A stretch of 64,000 nucleotides of DNA, taken from positions 72,621-136,620 of the forward strand of contig NZ_JBHIKY010000010.1 of the NCBI RefSeq assembly GCF_042139015.1. Reading direction: 5' to 3'. This document shows positions 26,964 through 36,329 of the stretch, piece by piece. The DNA comes from JBHIKY01 sp042139015 (lineage in GTDB: Bacteria; Bacillota; Bacilli; Bacillales; Marinococcaceae). Every line of letters starts with the position of its first letter. Position 1 is the stretch's first letter. A program made the position numbers and the translations under genes. The notes beneath the pieces were generated by a model. That model saw only the letters and a program-made list of their open reading frames with translations. It did no database searches and had not been told where the DNA came from.

Positions 26964-27448
26964 CTTCTAACTCTATTTTCATTAACTTAAAAAATGGTTA
27001 TTTGAAAATTGAAAGCTTCGTTGTCATCTCCTTGTTTATTTCCCTTGTCGCTCTCGTCTTTATGGAAGTCGTAGTCAGAGCATTTGACAGCCCAACGAGA
27101 TGGTCTGTTGGGGTGGCACAGTTAATATTTATGTGGCTCATTTTTATTGGAGCAAATCAGGCCTTAAGGGGAAATTCACACATTGGAATTGATATTGTAA
27201 CGCAATTGCTTCCTAAACAATTCCAAAGGTATCTAGCATTTGGAGTAAATGCGTTACTTGTCCTCTTTCTAGCAATGTTAGTTTATTACGGTTTAGAAAT
27301 GACGTTTGCTAATACTGGAAGAATAATATCAGGCACATCCATTGGTTATTTTTATACCACTCTTGCTGTGCCCGTAGGAGCGTTCCTTATGCTGATAACA
27401 GGAGTCTTCCAAATGATTAATCTAATAAAAGCCTCCAGCAAAACGTAG
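26960..27448 (+). CDS. dctQ: TRAP transporter small membrane subunit (DctQ)
   Basis: The start overlaps the DctP stop by four bases (ATGA). The 162-residue protein has four membrane segments and the DctQ features FMWLIFIGANQALRGNSHIGIDI. It pairs with DctM to make the sodium-driven importer. Confidence 0.9.
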   Translation: MTSNSIFINLKNGYLKIESFVVISLFISLVALVFMEVVVRAFDSPTRWSVGVAQLIFMWLIFIGANQALRGNSHIGIDIVTQLLPKQFQRYLAFGVNALLVLFLAMLVYYGLEMTFANTGRIISGTSIGYFYTTLAVPVGAFLMLITGVFQMINLIKASSKT

Positions 27449-27496
27449 GAAAAGTACAGCCAGGTCAGTATGTCACCTTGGAAGGGGGGAGTCATC

Positions 27497-28783
27497 TTGA
27501 TTTTAATGCTGATCGTGTTTTTCGTTTTAATGTTTATCAATATGCCAATAGCATTTGCCATCGGGATAGCTGCTATGACTTATTTTATCAGGACATCCGA
27601 CTTAACAAATATGTTAGCGATCCAGCAATTTGTTACTGGCACACAGTCCTTTCCTTTATTAGCTGTTCCGTTTTTCGTGTTGGCAGGGCATATTCTTAAT
27701 GTTTCTGGTATCACCTCACGGTTAATCAAATTTTCAAATTTGTTAACGGGTCACTTAGCTGGTGGTTTAGCGCATGTATCTATCGTATTAAGTACGTTAT
27801 TAGGAGGGATATCCGGATCAGCCACCGCCGATGCAGCCATGCAGAGCCGGATTTTAACCAAGGACATGGTGCAAAGAGGATATTCAAAGGGTTTTTCCAT
27901 CGGTGTAATAGGTGTCAGTTCATTAATCACCTCTACCATACCGCCAAGCATTGGTTTAATCTTGTATGGATTTATTGGCGGAGTTTCGATTGGTGACCTT
28001 TTTATGGCGGGTATTGTCCCGGGTATTCTCATGTGTTTTACGCTGATGCTTACGGTATCTATTGTAGCTAAAAAGCGTGGCTATGATAGTGACATTGTGG
28101 TGGAAAGACCAACAGCAAAGGAGTTATTGATTAGCTTTAAAGACTGTATCTGGGCATTGCTGTTTCCAGTTATTTTATTAGTTGGAATTCGTTTTGGATT
28201 TTTCTCTGCTACGGAAGGCGGTGCGGTCGCAGTTGTGTATGCTCTGTTAGTGGGTACATTCATATACAGAGAACTGAACTGGACAAATTTTAAAAAAGCC
28301 ATTTATGACTCTGTTCAGGATAACAGTATGATTATGTTAATTATCGCTGCTGCTTCGATATTTAGTTATGTCATTGCTTATGAAAACTTACCGAGGACTG
28401 CTTCAGAATTAATTACCGGTATCACTGCAGAACCCACTCTTTTATTATTGATCGTGCTGTTCATTGTCTTTTTAGCAGGACTATTTATGGAAGCTACTGC
28501 AAACACGTTGTTATTAACGCCGATTTTTTTGCCAATTGTGGAACAGGCAGGCGTTGATCCTGTCCACTTCGGCATTTTAATGATTGTCCTCATCACACTT
28601 GGCGGTATGACGCCGCCATTAGGAGTAACAATGTTTGCCGTGTGCTCCATTACAAGAACATCTGTACTAGAGTTCTCTAAAGGAGCCGCTCCATTTCTGC
28701 TAGCAGTGTTGATTCTTATCATCATATTGGTATTTTTCCCTCAACTAGTTTTATTTGTTCCCGATTATTTGAATGGAAGTTAA
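27497..28783 (+). CDS. dctM: TRAP transporter large permease subunit (DctM)
   Basis: The protein of about 428 residues has about twelve membrane segments with DctM motifs LSTLLGGISGSATADAAMQSRIL, TSTIPPSIGLILYG and GGMTPPLGVTMFAV. The strong GGGGGGAG site at 27483-27490 lies inside the longest frame (ATG 27470), so TTG 27497 is the better start. It carries out sodium-coupled uptake of the sugar acid delivered by DctP. Confidence 0.9.
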   Translation: MILMLIVFFVLMFINMPIAFAIGIAAMTYFIRTSDLTNMLAIQQFVTGTQSFPLLAVPFFVLAGHILNVSGITSRLIKFSNLLTGHLAGGLAHVSIVLSTLLGGISGSATADAAMQSRILTKDMVQRGYSKGFSIGVIGVSSLITSTIPPSIGLILYGFIGGVSIGDLFMAGIVPGILMCFTLMLTVSIVAKKRGYDSDIVVERPTAKELLISFKDCIWALLFPVILLVGIRFGFFSATEGGAVAVVYALLVGTFIYRELNWTNFKKAIYDSVQDNSMIMLIIAAASIFSYVIAYENLPRTASELITGITAEPTLLLLIVLFIVFLAGLFMEATANTLLLTPIFLPIVEQAGVDPVHFGILMIVLITLGGMTPPLGVTMFAVCSITRTSVLEFSKGAAPFLLAVLILIIILVFFPQLVLFVPDYLNGS

Positions 28784-28823
28784 TCTAGAAAAAACCTGGT
28801 TGAAACCAGAAAGGGTGATGAAA

Positions 28824-29771
28824 ATGATCTTATCTTCCGCTCAGCTGTCTGAACAACACCAACAACATTTAGAAAAAAAATATCCAGGCCAAGTCTTTAT
28901 CTTTTGCGATAGCATGAATGAGGCAGAAGAACACTTACCTGATGCTGAAATATTAATAACCTATGGAGCCGACCTCACGGAGGAATTATTATCAAAGGCA
29001 AGTAAATTAAAATGGATCATGATTATATCAGCAGGAATCGAAAAATTGCCATTCAATGCCTTAGAACAACGAGATATAATAGTAACAAGCGCTAGAGGAG
29101 TCCATAAAGCACCGAGCTCTGAATATGTATTTTTCATGTTGATGCTCGTATGCAGACAAGGAAAACAACTGATCTCGAACGAAGCGGATAAAATTTGGAC
29201 CCGGAATATTCACATGGAAGAAATCACCGGAAAGAGTATACTAATTGCAGGAACTGGAGCCATTGGCCAGGAAGTGGCCAGGATAGCAAAAGCATTTCAA
29301 ATGAGAACGTACGGAGTCTCCCGCAGTGGAAAAACAGTAGAGTATTTTGACAAAACTCTAACCCATGATGAAATGGACAAGTATATGCCAGAGGTAGATT
29401 TCGTGATTTCGATTCTTCCAAGCACGGATGAAACGAGAGGATTTTTTAACTATGCACATTTTCAACGAATGCCTCGTCACGCCGTATTTATGAATATTGG
29501 CAGAGGCGATGCGGTGAAAGAAGAAGAGATTTTAAAAGCCGTCCATAACCAAGAAATTGCGCATGCTGTGTTAGATGTGTTTGAAGTGGAGCCGTTACCT
29601 GAAAATCATCCTTTCTGGGAAGAAGAGAAAATTACAGTAACTTCCCATCTGTCAGGAGTCTCCCCTAATTATCACACCCGTGCTCTTGGTATTTTTGAAG
29701 AAAACCTGGAAAGGTATTTATCAGATCATCAGGATTATATAAATAAAATAGATACGTCAAAGAGATATTAA
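28824..29771 (+). CDS. D-2-hydroxyacid dehydrogenase
   Basis: The NAD-binding motif is LIAGTGAIGQEVARIAKAF and the catalytic parts are FMNIGRGDAVKEEEIL, DVFEVEPLPENHPFW and the late His in TSHLSG. ATG 28824 follows an AAAGGG site; the frame is open from 28773, where it overlaps the DctM end. It is the last gene of the operon and probably reduces a 2-oxo acid formed in the pathway, with glyoxylate/2-ketogluconate reductase-like enzymes as relatives. Confidence 0.85.
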   Translation: MILSSAQLSEQHQQHLEKKYPGQVFIFCDSMNEAEEHLPDAEILITYGADLTEELLSKASKLKWIMIISAGIEKLPFNALEQRDIIVTSARGVHKAPSSEYVFFMLMLVCRQGKQLISNEADKIWTRNIHMEEITGKSILIAGTGAIGQEVARIAKAFQMRTYGVSRSGKTVEYFDKTLTHDEMDKYMPEVDFVISILPSTDETRGFFNYAHFQRMPRHAVFMNIGRGDAVKEEEILKAVHNQEIAHAVLDVFEVEPLPENHPFWEEEKITVTSHLSGVSPNYHTRALGIFEENLERYLSDHQDYINKIDTSKRY

Positions 29772-30917
29772 GGACTTGTGGAGTGGATCAATATAAATGT
29801 AGAGATATGTCAAAACTTTTGAGAGTTACTGCGTGTCAAAGGAGCTTTATTTTTTGAGTTTTATGAATAGGTGAATTTGAGGATAAGTTCTGTGTGAAGC
29901 ATATTATTTGTGAGATGTTGATAAATTGTAAAAATGTGTAGGAGTTTAATAGATAGACTGAAACCTTTTTTTACAATCGGCTATACGGCCAATACAATAG
30001 ACTGATTTCCCAAAAGGAGATTGGCTACTGGACATAATAATCCATCCCTTAAGTTGAGACGCTTAAGGATGGATTATTTTTTATGGTGAAATGACAATTT
30101 AACATGATTGCTTAGAAGATTGTCATTTGGTTTCTCCTCCTTCCTATAGGGAGGGAGAAGCTGGTCCATCCTTAAAAGAGCCTTACCTATTGTATATTCT
30201 ATTATAGCCGGTGTAATGTTTCCTTTGGAAGATTGCACATTGAATTGCAGGATTATCCAACTATATTAAGTTGCCAATTGAAGTGTGCGAAAGGTGAGTT
30301 AATAGAAATAATTTTATTTTAAAAATCAAACATATCTGGAACCCATAAATATATTTTCGGAAAGAAAGTAACAAACAGAAGCGCACAAACCCCATCATGA
30401 CAAGGTAAGGTATGGATGCGTTAAAAACATTCTTTACAGGTAAGAGAACACGAAAAATTATAAAACCGGTATGGCAGTTGGTATATTAAATGAGTATTCA
30501 AGATGGGGGATTGGTGTATACTTGCTAAACATGATAAATACTTGGACGGTTCGGTAAGGTGTGACACGTAGAGAATTAAGCATTATAAGCCATAACGAAG
30601 CGGCGCTTTTTTATATAAAACATAGGGTGTTAACTTAGGTTTTTTAAAAGTGTGTCCGGCAAACGCATACGCTTTAGGGTTCAAGTCGTATTGGTTATTT
30701 GAAGGAATCCGGAGGCAAATCTCCGACCAGAGGAATAACGAATCTCATTCTTCCAGAGCTCGGAGGTACTAAATTAATAGTGATTGGCCAAATTTTTTGT
30801 GAATACAGACAAATCATGTAGATGTTGAAAGCCAACCTTCTTATATAAGTTGACTGCACAGCCATTGCCGGAGTTAACACAGAGTCTTAGATTCAATGTC
30901 CTTAATTGTAATTAACC
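29772..30917. other. long region without a recognisable gene
   Basis: Apart from the terminator at 30036-30083, no reading frame with a convincing start or family was seen. A 9-base inverted repeat (ATGACAAT and ATTGTCAT) lies near 30090-30126. The low coding signal and AT-rich make-up fit decayed transposon cargo. Confidence 0.5.
30036..30083 (+). terminator. long terminator hairpin
   Basis: A nearly perfect 17-base stem (AATAATCCATCC...CTTAAG against CTTAAGGATGGATTATT, one bulged C) with an eight-base loop is followed by TTTTTT. It lies about 270 bases after the sugar-acid operon and may end its transcript. Confidence 0.8.
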
Positions 30918-31154
30918 ATTTTAAGGAACCAGTTAGTAATTGCCGCCCTGCGGGAGACTGTAGGAAAAGGCCTCACTTTACCCACATTAGCATCTGCAGC
31001 CAATAATGGTGAAGGACTTATATACGAAGAGTCAAGAAGCACGGGGGATACTTCTAAATGGTATAGGTGGGATGATGATTCACCCTATGGTTCTTATCCG
31101 TATGCAAATTTGGGTCAAAATAAATACCAATATAGAGATGTAGAAAAATACTAA
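30918..31154 (+). pseudogene. open fragment of an unknown protein with Tyr/Asp-rich C-terminus
   Basis: A frame without an ordinary start codon runs to a TAA at 31152. It reads AALRETVGKGLTLPTLASAA and ends in a Tyr-, Trp- and Asp-rich tail (DTSKWYRWDDDSPYGSYPYA, end YQYRDVEKY). The protein-like composition suggests a real C-terminal piece, perhaps of a secreted protein or peptide. I do not recognise the family. Confidence 0.35.
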
Positions 31155-31299
31155 TAACTAATAAAGTGAAATTTGTGTTATTACCTATAAAAGGGACTGG
31201 TGCTAAAAGGTTTTTATCATCACTTTTTTTTAAAAGATAAAACTGGTATTATGAAAATCGACAAAAATATTGATATAAAAAAGTTGAAAGGATATCATT

Positions 31300-31485
31300 A
31301 TGAGAAAAGCTTTAAATGTAATTTTTGTTATTTTAATATTTATTGTGCTGTTCTTTTCTTATCAAATGATTTTTCACCCTCCTCCTGTGTCAAATGCTTT
31401 ACAAATAGGAAATTTACACATTCAGTTTGGTGTATCTCTTTTATTGCTTATCTGTGTTTTAATATTCAAACGTTTACTAAAATAA
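31300..31485 (+). CDS. small two-helix membrane protein
   Basis: The 61-residue protein starts at ATG 31300 behind GAAAGGA at good spacing. It has two hydrophobic segments (VIFVILIFIVLFFSYQMIF and FGVSLLLLICVLIFKRLL) joined by a short loop with HPPPVSN. Function unknown. It follows the Tyr-rich fragment; small membrane proteins in such places sometimes give immunity, but nothing here proves that. Confidence 0.5.
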   Translation: MRKALNVIFVILIFIVLFFSYQMIFHPPPVSNALQIGNLHIQFGVSLLLLICVLIFKRLLK

Positions 31486-31640
31486 TTTAAGATATCTAGA
31501 GTAAATCATTAGAAATCCTATAAACAAGGGACGTATACTTGGGAAGAGATTCGAAAGCCTAGCTGAGTACAAGTCTATGAATCTTTAAATATTTGTCCAG
31601 TTTAGTGTTAAAACATACCATACTATTTTACTTATAAAGA

Positions 31641-32011
31641 GTTAATCCAGAATATACGGGAGCAGCCAGAGAAACGTTTAACACCTCAAGACTAGCACAG
31701 ATAGCTTCAGTAGCAGCCTTGGAAGATCAAAAATTCATCAAAGAATGTAATAAAGAGAACCGAAAAGAACTGGAGCATTCTTATACATTTTGCTGGCGAT
31801 ACGGATTATCATATTATCCTTCTCGAAGTAATTTTATTTTTATTGACTTGAAAAGACCAGCACATCAAATTGCTGAATTTTTACTATCTAAGGGTTCATT
31901 ATACGATCTGGAACCGATTTAGGATGTTCAACGGGTGTAAGAATAACTTTGGGCACTTCTAAACAAAATGATGATTTAATGTTACATCTATCACAAATTC
32001 TTCAATCATAA
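31641..32011 (+). pseudogene. histidinol-phosphate aminotransferase (HisC) C-terminal remnant
   Basis: The stretch reads RETFNTSRLAQIASVAALED, LSYYPSRSNFIFIDLKRPAH and, after a frameshift near 31893-31915, IIRSGTDLGCSTGVRITLGT. These match the C-terminal third of HisC. The PLP lysine part is missing, so it is a dead fragment close to the right Tn3 end. Confidence 0.8.
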
Positions 32012-32133
32012 TTTTCAGAATAAAGATATGCACATTGAAGGAAGTGCAGGGTTAAGATTTTTTGTTATCTAACATAGAAGTGGTTTGGCAATAAAATAAA
32101 AACACATGAAATTCGACTTTTCCACATAAATTT

Positions 32134-32171
32134 CTTAACGTTGTAAATCCGCATTTTGCTGACAGTACCCC
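32134..32171 (-). repeat. Tn1546-like terminal inverted repeat, 38 bp (right, inner)
   Basis: Read on the minus strand it begins GGGGTACTGTCAGC, continues AAAATGCGGATTTACAA and ends CGTTAAG, a classic Tn3-family end pointing left. It faces the degenerate copy at 15411-15440, about 16.7 kb away. Confidence 0.75.
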
Positions 32172-32446
32172 ATGTAATAAAGGTAGCTGGGATGATGTGC
32201 AAATTAACACTTAAAATACGTGCAAAATATCTTCAAAAGTTACACACGGATTCCATTATTAAGGAAGAAAAGCACGTTAATCTAATCAATTAATTTTTTG
32301 ATATGGCTCATTCATAGGAGAAAACGGAATTGTTACGAACATTAATACAATATGGTGCCCGAGAACTACCTTTTGGTTGGGGCCAGTCTGTGGTTTGTAT
32401 TCAATAGACTTACCTTCTTCCACTTCCACCCATTAACATTTTATTA
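32172..32446. other. short gap between two Tn3-type ends
   Basis: I see no gene or clear signal in this 275-base stretch. It may be a leftover between two separate insertions. Confidence 0.4.
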
Positions 32447-32507
32447 GGGGTCCAGAGCAAAAAAGCGAAATTTGCTTAGCGTATTCGCGTCTTTTTCATT
32501 AGACCCC
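32447..32507 (-). repeat. Tn3-type end (right, outer), possibly two abutted ends
   Basis: Read on the minus strand from 32507 the sequence starts GGGGTCTAATG and reaches ACGCTAAG at 32475, followed by CAAATTT as in the left outer repeat. On the plus strand another GGGGTCC begins at 32447, so two ends may sit head to head. Loss of a few bases makes the exact limits uncertain. Confidence 0.55.
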
Positions 32508-32520
32508 TCTATAGTAATTC

Positions 32521-33477
32521 TCAATAATTACTCGTTGCACACCAATCGGTTTGGTGTTTTTGTTCGAATTGAGCCATCTGCAGTTGGTGCCACCAAACAA
32601 ACGCCACCCAACTTCGCCAGGGAGACCACGTTTCTGCAATTTGGCGAACCTCCTTTTCTGAAGCTCGTTCACCTTTCTTATAAAATTGCCCCACGATCAT
32701 TTGAATTCCTAGATCCCCCGCTGGGATTACATCATGAAAACCAAGGCCCCTCATGAGAACGCACTCTGCAGTCCAACGACCGATCCCTTTATATTGTATT
32801 AAGGATTGGCAAGCTTCTTCATAGGGCATTTTTGCTAATGTAGCAAAGTTAATATCTCTGTTAGCCACGGCCTCTGATACAGTTATTAAATATTTCGCCT
32901 TTTGACGACTAAACTGATTCTCACGTAGCTTTTTTTCACCTAATTCAACAACCTGCTGCGGTTTAGGCAACACGGGAAAAGATTGTCCTTCAACTTGAAA
33001 AGAATTATTACAAAGATCTAAAAGCTTCATCTTTAATTTGTTAGCGAACGTGACATTAACTTGCTGCCCAATAATCGCCCACATCAAAGATTCATATGGA
33101 TCCCCAATCAACACGGGACGTAAACCAATGTAATCACTCATTTGCTTCCCGAGTACTGGATCCTTAAGTAACAGCTTATGAAATGGTTCAGGATCAATGG
33201 TTAAGGAAAAAATACGTTTTAAGGTTTCAACGGATTGATTTAAAATCTTTTTGTCAACCTTTTCCCCGCAAACTTCTACCGTAATTTTTTTATGATTAGG
33301 AGGATTTTGAAATAACATTCGAACCAATACCGGCTGCCCTGAAAAAGTAAAGATACGTTGATATCCTTTATCATTTACCTTTTCAAGCACTAAGGAAGGG
33401 GACCTTCGCAGATAAGCCAATGCTTGACCAAAATGGTAAGGTTGGACCGGGATAATTTCCACTTGTTTCTTCTGCAT
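32521..33477 (-). CDS. DNA-3-methyladenine glycosylase II (AlkA-type)
   Basis: The 318-residue protein has an AlkA-type N-terminal domain and the helix-hairpin-helix/Gly-Pro-Asp region LIQYKGIGRWTAECVLMRGL followed by the catalytic Asp in HDVIPAGDLGI. It removes alkylated bases from DNA. ATG 33477 is chosen because GGAGGTG lies just upstream, though the frame is open to 33513. The stop lies about 14 bases from the right Tn3 end, so the gene is intact host DNA or neighbouring cargo. Confidence 0.9.
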   Translation of the reverse strand: MQKKQVEIIPVQPYHFGQALAYLRRSPSLVLEKVNDKGYQRIFTFSGQPVLVRMLFQNPPNHKKITVEVCGEKVDKKILNQSVETLKRIFSLTIDPEPFHKLLLKDPVLGKQMSDYIGLRPVLIGDPYESLMWAIIGQQVNVTFANKLKMKLLDLCNNSFQVEGQSFPVLPKPQQVVELGEKKLRENQFSRQKAKYLITVSEAVANRDINFATLAKMPYEEACQSLIQYKGIGRWTAECVLMRGLGFHDVIPAGDLGIQMIVGQFYKKGERASEKEVRQIAETWSPWRSWVAFVWWHQLQMAQFEQKHQTDWCATSNY

Positions 33478-33562
33478 GTGTACACCTCCAATGTTATCTA
33501 TAGCTACATTCACAAATACATCACAAATAATTTAGCGTGTGCTAAAAAAGATGTTATTTGAT

Positions 33563-34417
33563 TTATTGTGAGCGATTCGTCTTTTGCATGAATTCAGCTA
33601 TTTCCCCATAAGTTAAAACATTATCCCTTACTTTATGAAATGTCCCGTGATTAATAATCTCTTGGCTAATTTCCCTCAACAATGTGATGGTGGTTCTGAA
33701 AGGGACCGATCCACAACTTAGCCTTTCAATTCCAATTTCGGAAAGGTCCGTTAAAGAAGGCGTTTCGGGATCAGCCAAAAGATTAATGGGGCAAGAAATG
33801 GCTTTTCTAAGACATTGGATGAGTTTTTGATCGCTTACACCAGGTACAAAAATACAGTTAGCCCCGGCTTCCTGATAAGCCTCTGCTCGTTTAACGGTCT
33901 CTTGGAAACGTAGTGAAGGATCCCCAATGTTTAACCAATACATGTCCGTGCGTGCATTGATAAACAATGAAGCGTTGTTGGAATCTGACATTTCTCTGAT
34001 GGCTGCTATTTTTTCCTTTTGCAGAGAAATATCGTAGATAGGATGGACAGAGTCTCCAGTACCATCCTCAAGGTTGATACCGATTGCCCCGGTTTCTATC
34101 ACTTTTTTTACTGTTTCTAAAACCGCGTTAACTGTTTGTCCATAACCTGCTTCAATATCTGCGGTTACCGGCACATTTACCGATTTGGCTATCCTTTCAA
34201 TAGTCTCGATCATTTTTTTAAGAGGCATGTTTTGGCCATCTTTATATCCTAAAGAAGCAGCAATTCCTGCGCTTGTCGTACCAATAGCTTTAAACCCACT
34301 TTCTTCAAACATTTTCGCACTGATAACATCCCAAGCATTTGGGAGTACAAATGTGGAAGATCGATAATGTAGTTCGTAAAAATTTTTTGCCATTATAGGA
34401 TCATCATATTTTTTCAT
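33563..34417 (-). CDS. isocitrate lyase/PEP mutase family protein
   Basis: The 284-residue protein has the family barrel: LPNAWDVISAKMFEESGFKA, TTSAGIAASLGYKDGQ, DIEAGYG (metal-binding), NLEDGTGD and INARTDMYW. ATG 34417 follows GAAAGGAG. The group includes oxaloacetate decarboxylase/2-methylisocitrate lyase-like and phosphonate enzymes; the KKCGH-type lyase loop of true isocitrate lyase is not seen, so the substrate is open. Confidence 0.85.
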   Translation of the reverse strand: MKKYDDPIMAKNFYELHYRSSTFVLPNAWDVISAKMFEESGFKAIGTTSAGIAASLGYKDGQNMPLKKMIETIERIAKSVNVPVTADIEAGYGQTVNAVLETVKKVIETGAIGINLEDGTGDSVHPIYDISLQKEKIAAIREMSDSNNASLFINARTDMYWLNIGDPSLRFQETVKRAEAYQEAGANCIFVPGVSDQKLIQCLRKAISCPINLLADPETPSLTDLSEIGIERLSCGSVPFRTTITLLREISQEIINHGTFHKVRDNVLTYGEIAEFMQKTNRSQ

Positions 34418-34534
34418 AAAGAAACTCCTTTCGTGATTAGCAGTGATTGGCATCGTATAAAAAAATTTTCCTTCTACTCCTTTTCATACATAATGTGTTA
34501 GATATAGGAACGTGAGCAACACTTCAAACAACGC

Positions 34535-36286
34535 TTAAGGTGTGGGTAGTTTTAATTGTTCTACTAAAGAGTCGAAAAAATAAATACAATCACTAATGAC
34601 ATCACAACCAGTAAAGTCTATCCCTGATTTGTCAAGTAAGGTCAGTGGATCAACCGATGAGCTGGATTTTAGTAAGTCTAAATACTTATCCTTATATCCA
34701 TCCTCTGTATCAAGTTTCTTTACAATTTTAGTAGCAGCCACAAAAGCAGTTGCATATTTAAAAACATAAAAACTAGAATAAAAGTGTGGAACTCTTCCCC
34801 ATATGGCTCCACTATACTCGTCTAATTTTAGATCTTCACCGTAGTATTTTTTCAATAATTCTCTGTATTTGTTGCATAGTAATTCAGACGTTAAAGAGTA
34901 ACCTTTCGAGACATATCCATGAATAGAATACTCGAATTCTGCAAATAAAATTTGATGGAAGAAAGATATTCTAAACTTCTCTATAAAGAAATTCAACATA
35001 GATAGCTGCTTCATTCTTTTAGAATGTATTAAATGTTTTATAACTAACAATTCGTTTACAGTTGCAACAATTTCACTAATAAAAATAGAGGGAGTGGACC
35101 TAGGGTAACACTTATCCCTAGAGGAAAAAGAATAATGTGCACCATGTCCTAGCTCATGTGATAAGGTAAATAAATCATTCACTCTGTTTTTCCAATTCAA
35201 TAGAATAAAGGGATGTGAACCTGGGACATCCATTGCATAAGAAATACTCATTTGACTTGTATTTATGTTGTACCATCTATTATTAAAAGATTCAGTAATA
35301 ATTTTTTGATATTCTTCACCCAAAGGTTTTAGGGATTTAAATAACAAATCCTTCGCACTTTGAAGACCAATTTCGAAATTCTCTTTATTTAAGGGGGCTG
35401 AAAAATCATACATATGAAATTGATTTACGTTCAAAGCTTCCTTTTTAATTTGAACGTATTTATGTAACGGTCCTAATTGATCCTCTATATGACTTATAAG
35501 GTTTATAAATATATTCGTGGGAATGCTCTCTTTGCTAAGAGCATATTCCAATGAATCCTTATAATTATTAAGTTTAGCCTCTATGCAATCTTTCTTTACG
35601 CTTATATTTAGTAATGAAGCTAGAGTGTTAGAATATTGTAGAAAAGGTGTATAAAATTCTTTATACGATTTTTTTCTAATTGTTCTAACATCAGATTCCT
35701 GTAATTTAGCAAAATTGCTATAATTAATTTCATACTCTTTACCTGCATAAGTAAACGAATTAAATTCAAAATCAGCTTGAGTTAATAACTGATATGTATT
35801 ATATGTAGAAGCATATAATGTTTCAAAATGGTGCACTGACTCACTTTTCACCTTGTTAGAGTTGTTATTTTGTTCTTTTAATATATTTTTTATTTCATGT
35901 TGATACTTTACTAAATCAGGTGTTTCTCGAACATATGTATCAAACCTTCCTAGACTTAATCTAGATGTTTCATTATTTAAAAAAGACGTTTTTTCTTCGA
36001 AATCAGATAAAACATTTTGAGCAGTTTCTACCATTTCTTGACTTTTAAAGTCCATATATTTATCGTAATTAAGATTGGCATAAGCAATGATTTTATTTAC
36101 GGTTTCGTTTATAGAAAAAAATAATTCCATAGCCTCGTAGAGATTATTAGAGGTGCTGATAACCTTATCCTTGTATGCAGTGAATTCATTAATAGATTCT
36201 CTTAGTAGTGAGATTTCACTCATCCAATCTGACTCATTTTTATATAAATCTTGTAAATTCCATTCAAGTTTTGAGAAAATTCCCAT
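34535..36286 (-). CDS. M3 family oligoendopeptidase (PepF-like)
   Basis: The protein of about 583 residues has the M3 zinc site HELGH near residue 375 (FTLSHELGHGAHYSF) with the downstream Glu region ISEIVATVNELL. ATG 36286 is preferred for its spacing from GGAGGG. It follows the MFS gene with only a terminator hairpin between and no evident promoter, so it is likely expressed by read-through with the RiPP-like genes. There it could trim the leader or destroy the peptide as self-protection; a general PepF role is the alternative. Confidence 0.85.
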   Translation of the reverse strand: MGIFSKLEWNLQDLYKNESDWMSEISLLRESINEFTAYKDKVISTSNNLYEAMELFFSINETVNKIIAYANLNYDKYMDFKSQEMVETAQNVLSDFEEKTSFLNNETSRLSLGRFDTYVRETPDLVKYQHEIKNILKEQNNNSNKVKSESVHHFETLYASTYNTYQLLTQADFEFNSFTYAGKEYEINYSNFAKLQESDVRTIRKKSYKEFYTPFLQYSNTLASLLNISVKKDCIEAKLNNYKDSLEYALSKESIPTNIFINLISHIEDQLGPLHKYVQIKKEALNVNQFHMYDFSAPLNKENFEIGLQSAKDLLFKSLKPLGEEYQKIITESFNNRWYNINTSQMSISYAMDVPGSHPFILLNWKNRVNDLFTLSHELGHGAHYSFSSRDKCYPRSTPSIFISEIVATVNELLVIKHLIHSKRMKQLSMLNFFIEKFRISFFHQILFAEFEYSIHGYVSKGYSLTSELLCNKYRELLKKYYGEDLKLDEYSGAIWGRVPHFYSSFYVFKYATAFVAATKIVKKLDTEDGYKDKYLDLLKSSSSVDPLTLLDKSGIDFTGCDVISDCIYFFDSLVEQLKLPTP

Positions 36287-36300
36287 CACTTAACCCTCCT

Positions 36301-36329
36301 AAAAAAACACGTATTGGAATACGTGTTTA
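36301..36329 (-). terminator. hairpin between the MFS and oligopeptidase genes
   Basis: On the minus strand AAACACGTATT and AATACGTGTTT form a perfect 11-base stem with a two-base loop and a TTTT tail. It overlaps the MFS stop codon and would limit expression of the peptidase. Confidence 0.8.

Noticed and set aside
32472..32756. Plus-strand open frame at the right Tn3 end
   Set aside because: It lies opposite the conserved AlkA C-terminus and its start is within the transposon end.
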